Positions 17,488-26,021 are shown, counted from the stretch's first letter. The stretch: DNA of 44,398 bases from Phycisphaerales bacterium (GCA_026647565.1 JAPKGU010000010.1:1-44398); one strand, 5' to 3'. Program-made: numbers and translations. The notes: generated by a model not told the origin, from the sequence alone.

Positions 17488-17781
17488 TCACTTCCGCTTC
17501 TTGGTGAGGCGTTTGCGGACATCGGCCAGAACCTGCTCGGCGGGAACGCCGGGCTCGCCTCGGTCTAGAGAGGCCATGCGATCACGCACGATGCGCTCGG
17601 TCTCGATGGCGTCGAGCGCTTCGGTCATTTTCTGGTACGCGGCGGCATCCTGGATCACAACGCGGGCCTTGCCGTTGACGGTCAGGACTTCAGGGCGACC
17701 TGTGGCGGCGAGCCGCTCGATGTGCTCCTTGTGGTCGCGGAGAAAGCCGGTGAGGGGGTGGATATCGGTGAGCTTGACCAT
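17488..17781 (-). CDS. Phd/YefM-family antitoxin
   Basis: The protein has 97 residues from ATG 17781, preferred because GGAG lies 6 nt upstream and the operator then falls in the leader; ATG 17793 or GTG 17796 are alternatives. The N-terminal part (HPLTGFLRDHKEHIERL, then VLTVNGKARVVIQDAAAYQ) is the Phd/YefM DNA-binding fold. The charged tail rich in Lys and Arg (RKRLTKKRK) should bind and neutralise the toxin. It likely represses its own promoter through the palindrome just upstream. Confidence 0.85.
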   Translation of the reverse strand: MVKLTDIHPLTGFLRDHKEHIERLAATGRPEVLTVNGKARVVIQDAAAYQKMTEALDAIETERIVRDRMASLDRGEPGVPAEQVLADVRKRLTKKRK

Positions 17782-17796
17782 CGATGGCTCCATCAC

Positions 17797-17844
17797 AGAA
17801 TAATCAGATTATTCTATGATACACTCCGGACGAACCGGTCGCAA
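17797..17844 (-). promoter_or_regulatory. Promoter and operator of the toxin-antitoxin operon
   Basis: On the minus strand a -35 element TTGCGA (17844-17839) and a -10 element TATCAT (17821-17816) are separated by exactly 17 nt. Directly after the -10 lies a perfect 19-bp palindrome, AGAATAATC-A-GATTATTCT (17797-17815), which would cover the transcription start. It is strikingly AT-rich for this genome. The layout fits autorepression by the antitoxin. Confidence 0.7.
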
Positions 17845-18356
17845 TGAGCCAGTGCGGAATGGGCTTGCACGTCCCATATTTCCCTCGCGGGCGCGTCAGG
17901 GCGGTCCTCCTCGACCGCGACGGCAGAGTAACGGCCATGGACGATATCCCCGCTCCAATTGCCCGCCTCCAGGAGTTCATTGAGCACACGCTGACGGGCG
18001 TGCTTGTCGACCAACGCTACCCGCCGGAGTCGTTTGGGGACATGCTTTTCGACTATCAGATTGGGATCAATCGCGTTCGCGTCCTTCGCGATCGGGGGCA
18101 ATGGGATTACGCGTGCTCATTCGGAACCGACATGTGGTACTACCTCGTTGATATCCGACAAGCGCTCGGGCACGGCGATGACTTGCACGAGTTGGCACTC
18201 GACGAGCAGGTTGATTACGCGATCGACTACCTTCCGATGATCCTTGCTCATGGCACTCGGGACAATCGATTGGTCGAAGCGATTCAAGCCATCAAGGACG
18301 AGAGAGCCTTCAAGATGTGGGGTCGACCTTCACGGCGTAACGACCCACTTGCCTGA
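17844..18356 (+). CDS. Hypothetical protein
   Basis: The protein has 170 residues and no family I recognise. It appears soluble and acidic, with a beta-rich start (VRAVLLDRDGRVTAMDD) and a helical second half (DLHELALDEQVDYAIDYLPMIL). The ATG at 17844 lies within the -35 region of the divergent toxin-antitoxin promoter and has no Shine-Dalgarno; the ATG at 17859 is another possible start. Codon use is ordinary for the genome. It could be accessory cargo beside the toxin-antitoxin pair, but nothing ties it to that function. Confidence 0.6.
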   Translation: MSQCGMGLHVPYFPRGRVRAVLLDRDGRVTAMDDIPAPIARLQEFIEHTLTGVLVDQRYPPESFGDMLFDYQIGINRVRVLRDRGQWDYACSFGTDMWYYLVDIRQALGHGDDLHELALDEQVDYAIDYLPMILAHGTRDNRLVEAIQAIKDERAFKMWGRPSRRNDPLA

Positions 18357-18463
18357 TGTGCATCCGGACTTGACCCTCTCGCTCTGCGCTACGGGAAACC
18401 GCTCTGCCGCGTCGCGTCATTGGTCGCTCGTTGCCGGAGGCGACATCGTCCCATTCGCGAACA

Positions 18464-20248
18464 TCAATTGCCTGTTGCCTGCTTCGCATACCGCATCCCG
18501 CTCGCGCGGGGGACGTTCAAGGTGATGCCGTCGACCTTGCCGGCGGCATCACGGGTGAAGACCAGTTCGAAGCCGGGGAGGGCGAAGGTGTCGGGGGCGG
18601 AGCGTTCGACGGGGAAGGGGTCGCCGAGGTCCGTGGAGGTGACGAAGAGCTTGCCGTCGGCGACGGTGAAGCGCATCCAGCCCCCGATCTCCGGGCTGTC
18701 GTAGGTTCCGACGAAGTCTTCGAGTCCCGCGGCGTGGTCTGCCACGGTCACGACCCGGGTGAGCACGATGTCCGGTACATCAGGGATGGTCTGGGTGATG
18801 GTGGAGATGGCGCTGTCGGTGTCGACACCGAACGTCAGGCGCGCGAGTTGCGGACGCTCGACGGACTCAAACACGAGCGGGCCGATGGGGCGGGCAGTGA
18901 ACGCGAGGCCGGATGAGCTGCGGACCATGAGCATTTGATCGCGCCGGGTGACGGTCCACGTCGGGCCGCCCGGGTTGTTCGCCTTGAATCGACCCAGGAA
19001 CTTCTCCCAGTCGCCATCGGCAAGCGTGATCGTCGGTGCCGCGGAGGGAGCGGCGGGCGTCACGGCTGTCAAGCTTCCGGCGTTGGCGTCGGCCGACTCC
19101 GGGGCGTCGGGCAGGTAAAGGTCGGCGACTCGGAGGGCGAGTTGTGTGGGGCTGATGGTGCCGAGGTTGGCCAGGCAGATGACAGTGAGTTTCTCGTCGG
19201 GGAAGCGGACCATCTCGGCGCGGAAGCCGCGCCAGGCGCCCCCGTGTGAGACCATGCGGTGGCCGCGGTGGGCGCCGATGAAGAGGCCTGAGGCGTAGCC
19301 GATGGGCTGGCCATTGTTCAGTGCGCCGATCTTCTGCATCTGGTCGAGGAAGTCGGGCGTGCCCTTGCCGAGGATGTTGTGGTAGAAGTTGGCATCCCAC
19401 TTGGCGAGGTCTTCGACGGTGGTGTAGATGCCGCCGTCGCCGACGTTGTCCATGAGGGAGATGGAGAGGTGGTAGCCGCCTCCTTCGCGGGGGTAGAAGC
19501 TGTCGGCACGGTGCGGGACGATCATGGTGTGATCGTCCCAGAAGATGGTCGAGGTCATGCCGAGCGGCTCGAAGATGCGGGCCTTGGCGAACTGCGACAC
19601 GGGCGTGCCGGAGACGCGCCGGACGATTTCGCCGAGAAGGAAGTAGCCGGTGTTGGTGTAGTCGAAGCGTTCACCGGTCGGGAAGTTCAGCCCCTTCTGG
19701 CGGTAGATGATGTCCAGGAGGAGCGGATCGGGGTGGTCGGCCTCGATGTCGAGGTTGGCAAGACCCATGATCGAGGTGTAGTCGCGGAGGCCGCTCGTGT
19801 GGTGGAGCAGGTGGGCGATGGTGATGGGCGTGCCGTAGTTGGGGAGGTCGGGGAAGAACTTCCGGATGTCGTCTGCGAGTGACAGCTTGCCCTCTTCGGC
19901 GAGGAGGAGGATGCACGCCGCGGTGAACTGCTTGGAGGTTGAGCCGACATCGAAGACGGTGGTGGTGGAAATGGGAATGGCGTGGTCGAGGTTGGCCATC
20001 CCATAGCCCCGCGCGTAGATGATCTTCTCGTCGCGGATGACGGCGAGGGCGACGCCGGGGGTCTGGCCGGCCGCGTCGTTCGTATGGCTATCCCACTGGG
20101 AGAAGATCGCGTCGATGGACGCGGGGGTGGGGTCGCTGACGGCGGAGGCGTGGGCCGCCGAGCCGCAGAGCGATACACACAGGGTCGGCAGAATGGCCGC
20201 CCCGAGACGGAGGGTGCGGGACAGGACGCCTTGAAGGAGAAAGCCCAT
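18464..20248 (-). CDS. Serine hydrolase, class C beta-lactamase/DD-peptidase-like
   Basis: An exported protein of 594 residues. A signal peptide (about 1-35, ending AAHA) is followed by the penicillin-binding fold: SxxK motif Ser103-T-S-Lys106 in DVGSTSKQFTA, YxN motif Tyr196-T-Asn198, and HGG at His334-Gly336 in MVSHGGAWRGF. Such proteins are serine esterases, D-aminopeptidases or beta-lactamase-like enzymes acting in the periplasm. A second domain of about 200 residues (about 395-590) follows, a lipocalin-like C-terminal beta-barrel seen in D-aminopeptidase-like proteins. The ATG has GGAG 6 nt upstream. It stands alone and the 107 nt downstream hold nothing clear. Substrate unknown. Confidence 0.88.
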   Translation of the reverse strand: MGFLLQGVLSRTLRLGAAILPTLCVSLCGSAAHASAVSDPTPASIDAIFSQWDSHTNDAAGQTPGVALAVIRDEKIIYARGYGMANLDHAIPISTTTVFDVGSTSKQFTAACILLLAEEGKLSLADDIRKFFPDLPNYGTPITIAHLLHHTSGLRDYTSIMGLANLDIEADHPDPLLLDIIYRQKGLNFPTGERFDYTNTGYFLLGEIVRRVSGTPVSQFAKARIFEPLGMTSTIFWDDHTMIVPHRADSFYPREGGGYHLSISLMDNVGDGGIYTTVEDLAKWDANFYHNILGKGTPDFLDQMQKIGALNNGQPIGYASGLFIGAHRGHRMVSHGGAWRGFRAEMVRFPDEKLTVICLANLGTISPTQLALRVADLYLPDAPESADANAGSLTAVTPAAPSAAPTITLADGDWEKFLGRFKANNPGGPTWTVTRRDQMLMVRSSSGLAFTARPIGPLVFESVERPQLARLTFGVDTDSAISTITQTIPDVPDIVLTRVVTVADHAAGLEDFVGTYDSPEIGGWMRFTVADGKLFVTSTDLGDPFPVERSAPDTFALPGFELVFTRDAAGKVDGITLNVPRASGMRYAKQATGN

Positions 20249-20403
20249 CGTTCACTCCACGCAAAGAGGCCCGACCTGGCCCCGGAGGCGGATGCCTCGC
20301 GCGGACCGGTCACTGCAGTGATGGCGGGGTATCGGCGGAGCGGCGTCGAGTTGCAGGACGAACACAGGATGTGACAACCGCCTGACAAAGTCAGGGTGGG
20401 AGG

Positions 20404-20625
20404 TCAGACCATCATCGAGAAGACGACGATCATCGCCACGATCGATGCGATGATGCTGAACCACCAGTGTGCCTTGAGACCGAACATGACGGGGCCATCG
20501 GAACCGCTCTTGGCGGAGAGCTTCTGGGAGCGGGCGCTGGACTTGGCGAGCGTCTGGCCCAGTTTGTCGTACGGGTCGCCGGAGCGACCGCTGTACTTTT
20601 TGTACATCATCGGATCGATGGCCAT
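20404..20625 (-). CDS. Small single-helix membrane protein
   Basis: The protein has 73 residues and no family I recognise. The N-terminal half is polar and basic (YKKYSGRSGDPYDKLGQTL, many Lys and Ser). The C-terminus is one transmembrane helix (about 54-73, WWFSIIASIVAMIVVFSMMV) that ends the protein. This makes it a tail-anchored protein with its soluble part in the cytoplasm. A strong Shine-Dalgarno (GGGAGG, 6 nt before the ATG) supports it as a real gene. It is divergent from phhA. Confidence 0.65.
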   Translation of the reverse strand: MAIDPMMYKKYSGRSGDPYDKLGQTLAKSSARSQKLSAKSGSDGPVMFGLKAHWWFSIIASIVAMIVVFSMMV

Positions 20626-20744
20626 GGGGAACCTCCCGGCGGCGTTGCAGGCGCCAGCCGCGTGGAGGTTACAAGCAGGGCGGGACGCCGATCAAGCGGT
20701 TTCTGGGGGGCGGCGGCGATCGGCCGGTGCGCGTGAATCGCACG

Positions 20745-20750
20745 TATAAT
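20745..20750 (+). promoter_or_regulatory. Consensus -10 element upstream of phhA
   Basis: A perfect TATAAT lies 67 nt before the phhA start codon. No good -35 hexamer is seen 16-18 nt further upstream, so the full promoter is uncertain. Confidence 0.4.
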
Positions 20751-20817
20751 GGCGTGATACGCGCTTTGGAAGCCCCGCACCCGTTCCAGTCCCCACTCCA
20801 AGGATCGGAGACAGGCC

Positions 20818-21792
20818 ATGCGTCAGGACATCCGGTACAACAACATCATCGATGGCGACGAGGCGCGGGCGGCACAAGCCGCGGCCGATGCGGGGGCGAC
20901 GCTGCCGGCCGATCAGATCGACGCGGATCGGTTCTACATCACCCAGCAGTACCACCTGTACACGCAGGAGAACCACGAGGTGTGGCGCGACCTCTACAAC
21001 CGGCGCTGGACGGTGCTGGAGCAGCAAGTCTCGCGCCAGTTCATCGAGGGGATGCGGATCCTGCGTCTGACGGCGGATCGGATCCCGCTGCTGGACGACG
21101 TGACGCTGGACCGCGACATCACGATCGCGGGCGGCGTGGTGCTGAAGAAGGGGACGAAGCTGGACGGGATCAACAAGTTCCTGCGGGCGCAGTCGAGCTG
21201 GGCGAGCTACGGCGTGCCGGGTTATCTGCCGGCCAAGAGCTTCTTCGCGTGCCTGGCGCAGCGGGAGTTCCCGACGACGGTGCTGATCCGCCCGCGCGAG
21301 GTGATGGACTATCTGCCGGAGCCGGACATTTTCCATGATGTGTTCGGGCATGTGCCGCTGCACGCGCTGCGGGTCTTCGCGGACTTCCTCCAGACCTACG
21401 GGAAGGCGGCGCTCCAGTGCGACGACGAGCAGTCCGTCAAGGAGCTCGGGCGGCTCTTCTGGTTCACGGTGGAGTTCGGCCTGATCAAGGAGGACGGGAA
21501 GGTCAAGGTCTACGGCAGCGGTCTGGTGTCGAGCCACGCCGAGAGCGAGTACGCGCTGAAGGGCGCGTGGGAGCAGAAGGGCAGGTCCGCCGAGGACTGC
21601 AAGGAGCGGCCGGTCGCCGAGTGGCGGCCGTTCGACATGCGCCGGATCTGCAACACCGACTTCGAGATCGACCACTTCCAGCCGATCTACTACGTGCTGG
21701 AGTCGTTCGAGCAGCTGCGCGACGCGATGATCGAGTACGCGGAAGAGGTGCTGTCGAGGCGCAGCGCAGGCGGCCTTGTGGGAGCGCGATGA
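20818..21792 (+). CDS. phhA: Phenylalanine 4-monooxygenase
   Basis: The protein has 324 residues. It belongs to the biopterin-dependent aromatic amino acid hydroxylase family. The iron-binding motif is in PEPDIFHDVFGHVPLH, with His173 and His178; the third ligand is Glu219 in FWFTVEFGLIKEDG. The stretch YGSGLVSSHAESEYAL is also typical. It hydroxylates phenylalanine to tyrosine using tetrahydrobiopterin and oxygen, in the cytoplasm. The ACT regulatory domain found in animals is absent, as usual in bacteria. A GGAG lies about 7 nt before the ATG. No pterin-recycling gene is adjacent. The N-terminal 35 residues are Ala-rich and less conserved. Confidence 0.93.
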   Translation: MRQDIRYNNIIDGDEARAAQAAADAGATLPADQIDADRFYITQQYHLYTQENHEVWRDLYNRRWTVLEQQVSRQFIEGMRILRLTADRIPLLDDVTLDRDITIAGGVVLKKGTKLDGINKFLRAQSSWASYGVPGYLPAKSFFACLAQREFPTTVLIRPREVMDYLPEPDIFHDVFGHVPLHALRVFADFLQTYGKAALQCDDEQSVKELGRLFWFTVEFGLIKEDGKVKVYGSGLVSSHAESEYALKGAWEQKGRSAEDCKERPVAEWRPFDMRRICNTDFEIDHFQPIYYVLESFEQLRDAMIEYAEEVLSRRSAGGLVGAR

Positions 21793-21847
21793 TCGGGAGA
21801 CCGTCGGCCCTGGCGCGCCACGTCTGCGCGGCCTGATCGGGCGCGCC

Positions 21848-22498
21848 TCACACCCTGGTCGCGTTGGGATCGAAGGGCAGGAGGGGTGATGCCAGCGAAC
21901 GGAGGTGGTCCCTGTCGCGTGCCGCCTTCTCGAATCGGTACCTCGCCAGTCCGAGCGGACCCCTGAGGTCGATTCCTTCCGGGTCCACCGACAACGCCAC
22001 GACCGTCTCCCCCTCGCGCAGACCCGGCGCCAGGTCCAGGCACGCGCACGCCCGCGTCAGGGCCTTCCGGTCGGTGTTCAAGGCGCGGCGGATCGCGCCG
22101 GACTCGGTCAGGAACGGATCCTTGAGGTCGATGTCCGAACCATCCACAACGACCGATCCCAGGCGTGCGCTCTCGATCCTGACTCTCGCCAGCGAGATCG
22201 GGTCGGGGGTGCCGTGGGCGGCCTGATACCTATCTATATCGGCGTCCGTGCCGCGAGAGGACGCCCCGGGAACGATCAGAACCTGCAACGCCCCGTCCGA
22301 CTCCTCGGGCACGAAAAGGGTGGCGCTCTCCAGCTCGAGCTCCTGCTCGGACATCGGCAGGACCAGGGCGCCTGCGGCGGGGTCGATGATCGTGGGACGT
22401 GGGAATGCCCCCTCCGGCGTCAGGAGCACCGCTCTGCGATGCGCACGCAGGTGGGAGATGACGGTTCGGGCGTCGGAATGGGGGGCGGGCCGGCTCAC
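21848..22498 (-). CDS. Hypothetical protein
   Basis: I do not recognise a family. The frame is open from 22693, but a strong terminator for the upstream gene occupies 22584-22615, so I place the start downstream, at GTG 22498 (216 residues). The N-terminal stretch HLRAHRRAVLLTPEGAFP and the later RVRIESARLGSVVVDGSDIDL suggest an alpha/beta or beta-rich soluble protein. No signal peptide or membrane helix is visible. It converges on phhA with 55 nt between the stops. The start choice is uncertain. Confidence 0.5.
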   Translation of the reverse strand: MSRPAPHSDARTVISHLRAHRRAVLLTPEGAFPRPTIIDPAAGALVLPMSEQELELESATLFVPEESDGALQVLIVPGASSRGTDADIDRYQAAHGTPDPISLARVRIESARLGSVVVDGSDIDLKDPFLTESGAIRRALNTDRKALTRACACLDLAPGLREGETVVALSVDPEGIDLRGPLGLARYRFEKAARDRDHLRSLASPLLPFDPNATRV

Positions 22499-22583
22499 GG
22501 GCGCGGATTGTCGCAGAATCTCACCCCCGATGCGAGCCGGATCGAGGTCAAAATCCGCTCGGCGTGTCGCCCGAGGCGCAAAA

Positions 22584-22615
22584 AGGGCGAAGGACCGGGT
22601 TCGACCCGGTCCTTC
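22584..22615 (-). terminator. Rho-independent terminator of the lysine-rich peptide gene
   Basis: A perfect 12-bp stem (GAAGGACCGGGT / ACCCGGTCCTTC) with a TCG loop is followed on the minus strand by CCCTTTTTGC. It is the strongest intrinsic terminator in the window. It lies about 105 nt past the stop of the 24-codon gene at 22720-22794. Confidence 0.85.
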
Positions 22616-22719
22616 GTACTGCGGCGCTCCGATGAGGTCGGGCTCACACGGCCCGACACAGAATGAGAGAAAAACGTTGGTGGCCCGAGTCATTCGGGCC
22701 GGGTTTCAAAGCGGTCGGA

Positions 22720-22794
22720 TTACTTCTTCGCGGCCTTCTTCTTGGCCTTCTTCGCGGTCTTCTTCGCTGCCTTCTTTGCTTTCTTCTTAGCCAT
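22720..22794 (-). CDS. 24-residue lysine/alanine-rich peptide (histone H1-like)
   Basis: The peptide consists almost entirely of Lys and Ala (MAKKKAKKAAKK, then TAKKAKKKAAKK), with one Thr. AGGAG lies 8 nt before the ATG and a strong terminator follows the stop, so this is a complete gene-like unit despite its length. The frame is open upstream to 23025 but that extension has no Shine-Dalgarno and looks non-coding. The composition is that of the C-terminal tail of bacterial histone H1-like proteins (KAKKAAKK repeats), which bind DNA or RNA non-specifically. Here only the tail exists as a free peptide. Function is inferred from composition only. Confidence 0.6.
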   Translation of the reverse strand: MAKKKAKKAAKKTAKKAKKKAAKK

Positions 22795-23190
22795 GATGCG
22801 ATCTCCTCGGTTCTTTCCGTTCACCGAAAGATGTTGCGCGCCTCGGAGCGCCGCGCGCTTGACGGACCATTCGGGCTTTGTATCGGACACAACCCGCGCC
22901 GTCCTTGAGCGACAAGGTCTGTCCAACGAGCAAAGCCATTGAACGCCCCGTCGCGTTCGATGTCGACGACGACGCGCGCACGCGCATCTCCCGTCGAACC
23001 CACATACTCGCCGATGCGCACCCACCCTGTCAAGTCAACCCCGTCAATCGACCCCGCGCGATTGTGGACAACGCGACCTGCGCGACACTGTTCACCGCCC
23101 TCGCGACTCGCTCTCGCGCGTCGCCGGCGCGCTCCGCGGACCACGTCGCGACGCCGCTGTCGCCTCTATCCTCAACCACAAGGAGCAGCG
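22795..23190. other. Intergenic region between divergent genes
   Basis: About 400 nt between the lysine-rich peptide gene (minus) and the M16 gene (plus). It should hold both promoters, but I see no convincing pair. TTGACG (22859-22864) followed 16 nt later by TATCGG is the best plus-strand candidate. One TTGTCCACA-type DnaA-box-like 9-mer occurs at 23063-23071, probably by chance. Confidence 0.4.
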
Positions 23191-24438
23191 ATGAGCCACA
23201 TCGTCACACGCACTCTCTCATGCGGCATGCCGCTCATCGTCGAGTCCATCCCCGGGGTCCGATCGTGCGCCGTCACATGGCTGGTCCCCGCGGGTGCGGC
23301 CCACGATCCCCAGGATCGACTCGGACTCTCCGCGCTGTGGGCCGAGCTTCTGCTTCGCGGCTGCGCCGACCTGGACTCGAGGGGCCACGCCGATGCCTGC
23401 GACGCCATCGGCCTCGCCCGCGCCGTCGAATCCGGGCCCTCCTTCATCCGTATCAGCGCCACCCTGCTCGGAGATCGCCTCCTCCAGGGCCTCCCCCTCA
23501 TCACCGACATGGTCCTGAAGCCCCGTTTCGAGGCCGATTCCCTCGATCCGGCACGGGAACTGGCCCTCATGGCGATCGAGGCGCTCGCCGACGAGCCGCA
23601 GGAACGCGCCACGCTCCTTGCGAGGTCTCGCCACTACCCCACTCCCTTCGATCGGAGCGTTCTCGGCACCGCCGAGGGCCTCGCTGCGGCGACCATCGAC
23701 GACGTCCGGCAGCGTTGGATCGAGCGAGCCGCTCCCGTCGGCTCGATCATGGCGATCGCCGGCGCCGTGGAGCCCGAAGCGGCGTGCGCGGCCGTCGACC
23801 GGCTCCTCGCCGGTTGGTCGGGAGAGCGCCGGGAGCCGACGATCGGCCCTGCACCCTCGCGCGGGTACCACCACGAGCCGGACGAGTCGAACCAGGTGCA
23901 GATCCTCGTCCTCGAGGACGCACCGAGAGATCCGGACTCAAGCTCGGTCCTTGAGCGCGTCGCCACGAACGTCCTTTCCGGCGGTATGTCGGGGCGTCTG
24001 TTCACCGAAGTGCGCGAGAAGCGCGGGCTCTGCTACGCCGTCTCCGCCTCGTACGCCGCGGACAAGCGGCTCGGTGCTCGCGTCGCCTATGTGGGCACGA
24101 CGCCGGACAAGGCGCAGGAATCGCTCGATGTCCTGTGGTCCGAGCTTCGGCGCGCCGCCTCGGTGGCCGGCGCGGTCACGCGCGACGAGTTCCGACGGGC
24201 GATCGTGGGGATGAAGTCGGGGGTCGTCTTCTCTGGCGAGTCGACCGGAGCGAGGGCGAATGCGCTTGCTGCGGATCACCACCGGCGTGGTCGCGCACGC
24301 TCACTGGCCGAGATCGCCTCTGAGATCGACCGCGTCACCCTTGAGGACGTCAACGCCTATCTGGCCTCTGCGGCGCCACGCGGACGCGCCACCATTCAGA
24401 CCCTCGGCCCGGTCGCCCTCAGGCCCCCATCGGTTTGA
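23191..24438 (+). CDS. M16 peptidase-family protein lacking the catalytic motif
   Basis: The protein has 415 residues from ATG 23191, with AGGAG 5 nt upstream. The fold is that of the pitrilysin/M16 family: start TRTLSCGMPLIVESIPGVRS, LVPAGAAHDP, and in the second domain EVREKRGLCYAVSASY and VGTTPDKAQESLD. The zinc motif HxxEH, expected at about residues 48-52, is replaced: the aligned segment reads GLSALWAELLLRG, giving Ala48, Ala51 and Glu52. The protein should therefore be inactive alone. Known in the family: inactive partners pair with active M16 subunits. No second M16 gene is in the window, so a partner would have to be elsewhere. Cytoplasmic, no signal peptide. Confidence 0.85.
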   Translation: MSHIVTRTLSCGMPLIVESIPGVRSCAVTWLVPAGAAHDPQDRLGLSALWAELLLRGCADLDSRGHADACDAIGLARAVESGPSFIRISATLLGDRLLQGLPLITDMVLKPRFEADSLDPARELALMAIEALADEPQERATLLARSRHYPTPFDRSVLGTAEGLAAATIDDVRQRWIERAAPVGSIMAIAGAVEPEAACAAVDRLLAGWSGERREPTIGPAPSRGYHHEPDESNQVQILVLEDAPRDPDSSSVLERVATNVLSGGMSGRLFTEVREKRGLCYAVSASYAADKRLGARVAYVGTTPDKAQESLDVLWSELRRAASVAGAVTRDEFRRAIVGMKSGVVFSGESTGARANALAADHHRRGRARSLAEIASEIDRVTLEDVNAYLASAAPRGRATIQTLGPVALRPPSV

Positions 24439-24491
24439 GGGCTTGCCGGGCGCCGAGCCGCCTCTGCTCCTGATCTACTCTCTTTGCTCAC

Positions 24492-25259
24492 ATGATCACC
24501 GCCTGGATCGGCGCCATCCTCATCGGTCTCTCGCTCGGGCTGCTCGGCTCGGGGGGCTCCATCCTCACGGTGCCGATTCTCGTTTATCTCGTCAAGCACC
24601 CGGAGAAGCAGTCGATCGCCGAGTCGCTGGCGATCGTCGGGGCGATCGCCCTGTTCGGCGCGATCCGGGGTGCGATCCGGAAGCAGGTTGTGTGGCGGGC
24701 GGTCGGGTGGTTCGGGGTGCCGGGGATCGGCGGGTCGCTGCTCGGGGCGTATCTGGCGCGGTTCATCGCGGGCGAAGTGCAGATCGCGATGCTGGGGGCG
24801 ATCATGCTGGTTGCCGCGGCACGGATGGCCGCGACGACGGCGGCACGCGACGCGATCGGCGAGCGCTCACGCGTCGCGCCCCCGTGGCTGCTGGTTCTTG
24901 TCGGGTTCGGGCTGGGGCTGGTGACGGGGCTGGTGGGGATCGGGGGCGGTTTCCTGATCGTGCCGGCGCTGGTGCTGCTCGCGGGCGTGCCGATGAAGAT
25001 GGCGGTGGGGACGTCGCTGGCGCTGATCGTGATCAACTGCGCCGTCGGCTTCGCGAAGTACCAGGTGACGCTGGCGAGTGTCGGGCAGCGGGTGGACTGG
25101 AACACGATCGTCGTCTTCTCGTTCCTCGGGATGCTCGGGTCTTTGGCGGGCGGGGCGATCGGCTCGAAGCTCGACCCGCGCGTGATGCGCCGGGTGTTTG
25201 CGGTGTTCCTGGTGCTGATGGCGGTGTACATCCTGTGGCACCAGATCGGGAAGCTGTAG
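24492..25259 (+). CDS. TauE/SafE-type sulfite exporter family membrane protein
   Basis: The protein has 255 residues and about eight transmembrane helices. It has the two family repeats, each with a glycine-rich loop: GLLGSGGSILTVPILVYL at residues 17-34 and LVGIGGGFLIVPALVLL in the second half. Members move sulfite, sulfonates or other organic anions across the inner membrane. The substrate is not evident. It starts 53 nt after the M16 gene on the same strand and could be cotranscribed; no Shine-Dalgarno is clear. Confidence 0.9.
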   Translation: MITAWIGAILIGLSLGLLGSGGSILTVPILVYLVKHPEKQSIAESLAIVGAIALFGAIRGAIRKQVVWRAVGWFGVPGIGGSLLGAYLARFIAGEVQIAMLGAIMLVAAARMAATTAARDAIGERSRVAPPWLLVLVGFGLGLVTGLVGIGGGFLIVPALVLLAGVPMKMAVGTSLALIVINCAVGFAKYQVTLASVGQRVDWNTIVVFSFLGMLGSLAGGAIGSKLDPRVMRRVFAVFLVLMAVYILWHQIGKL

Positions 25260-25296
25260 CGTTCGCCGATGGCGGACGCGTGTCGGGGTTTGAGGC

Positions 25297-25986
25297 ATGA
25301 CAGCGCAGGAGCACTTCAACACGATGGTGAAGGAGCACGTGGCTCCGTTCATGAAGCAGCAGGGCTTCAAGAAGTCTGGCACATCGTGGGGGCTGCGCGG
25401 CAGCGAGTTGTGGGGTGTGGTGGCGCTCCAGCGGAATCGGCACAGCACGAGCGAGGTGATCGAGTTCTGGCTGACGCTCGGCGTCTCGTTCGACGTCCTC
25501 AATGACCACTTGGGATTTCCCGTGCCGCCGGAGAGGGTGCCGCCGTCGTCGAACATGCAGTGGCATACGACCTTGGAGCTGCTGACGCCGGTGGACATGC
25601 CACCCGAGTTCCCGACTGAGCTGCGATGCCTGGACGATCACAAGCGCTGGGTCTTGCGCGACGACTCGGACATCGATCCGCTCGGGCAAGAGATCGTGAC
25701 GGTTATGCAGACGGTGTCCGCGCCCGCGATCCGTCGGCGTCGGAACATCGAGTCGTTCATCGAGATGTATGAGTCATCGAAGAAGAATCCGTTGGGGTGG
25801 AACGATCACCACTTCGCGGTCCTGCTGCTGCACGCAGGACGCACGGAGCAGGCAATGGAGCTGTTCGTGAAGTCTGTTCGAGAGAACCTGACCCATGTTT
25901 CCTTGCCGTGGCGGGTGAAGAAACTGGCGGAACTCGGGCTCGATGCGGCCGCGATCGAGCGGGAGGCACGGAAAGAGCAGGCGTAG
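25297..25986 (+). CDS. DUF4304-like protein
   Basis: The protein has 229 residues. The N-terminal half matches the general pattern of DUF4304: a helix, then a KKSGTSWGLR-type start, a beta-sheet with WGVVALQRN, and a later LTLGVSFDVL. The C-terminal half is helical (ESFIEMYESSKKNPLGW, then LLLHAGRTEQAMELFVKSV). Function of the family is unknown; members are often near toxin-immunity or conflict loci. It lies 37 nt after the TauE/SafE gene. The family assignment is by pattern only. Confidence 0.6.
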   Translation: MTAQEHFNTMVKEHVAPFMKQQGFKKSGTSWGLRGSELWGVVALQRNRHSTSEVIEFWLTLGVSFDVLNDHLGFPVPPERVPPSSNMQWHTTLELLTPVDMPPEFPTELRCLDDHKRWVLRDDSDIDPLGQEIVTVMQTVSAPAIRRRRNIESFIEMYESSKKNPLGWNDHHFAVLLLHAGRTEQAMELFVKSVRENLTHVSLPWRVKKLAELGLDAAAIEREARKEQA

Positions 25987-26021
25987 ACGATTCGGCCCTT
26001 GGCAGGCCTTATACTGGGATC

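Noticed and set aside
22499-22693. Longer start of the hypothetical gene 21848-22498
   Set aside because: The extension would translate through a strong terminator belonging to the lysine-rich peptide gene.
23063-23071. TTGTCCACA DnaA-box-like 9-mer, with a second exact copy at 44197-44205
   Set aside because: Two isolated copies in 44 kb are close to chance and no origin features surround them.
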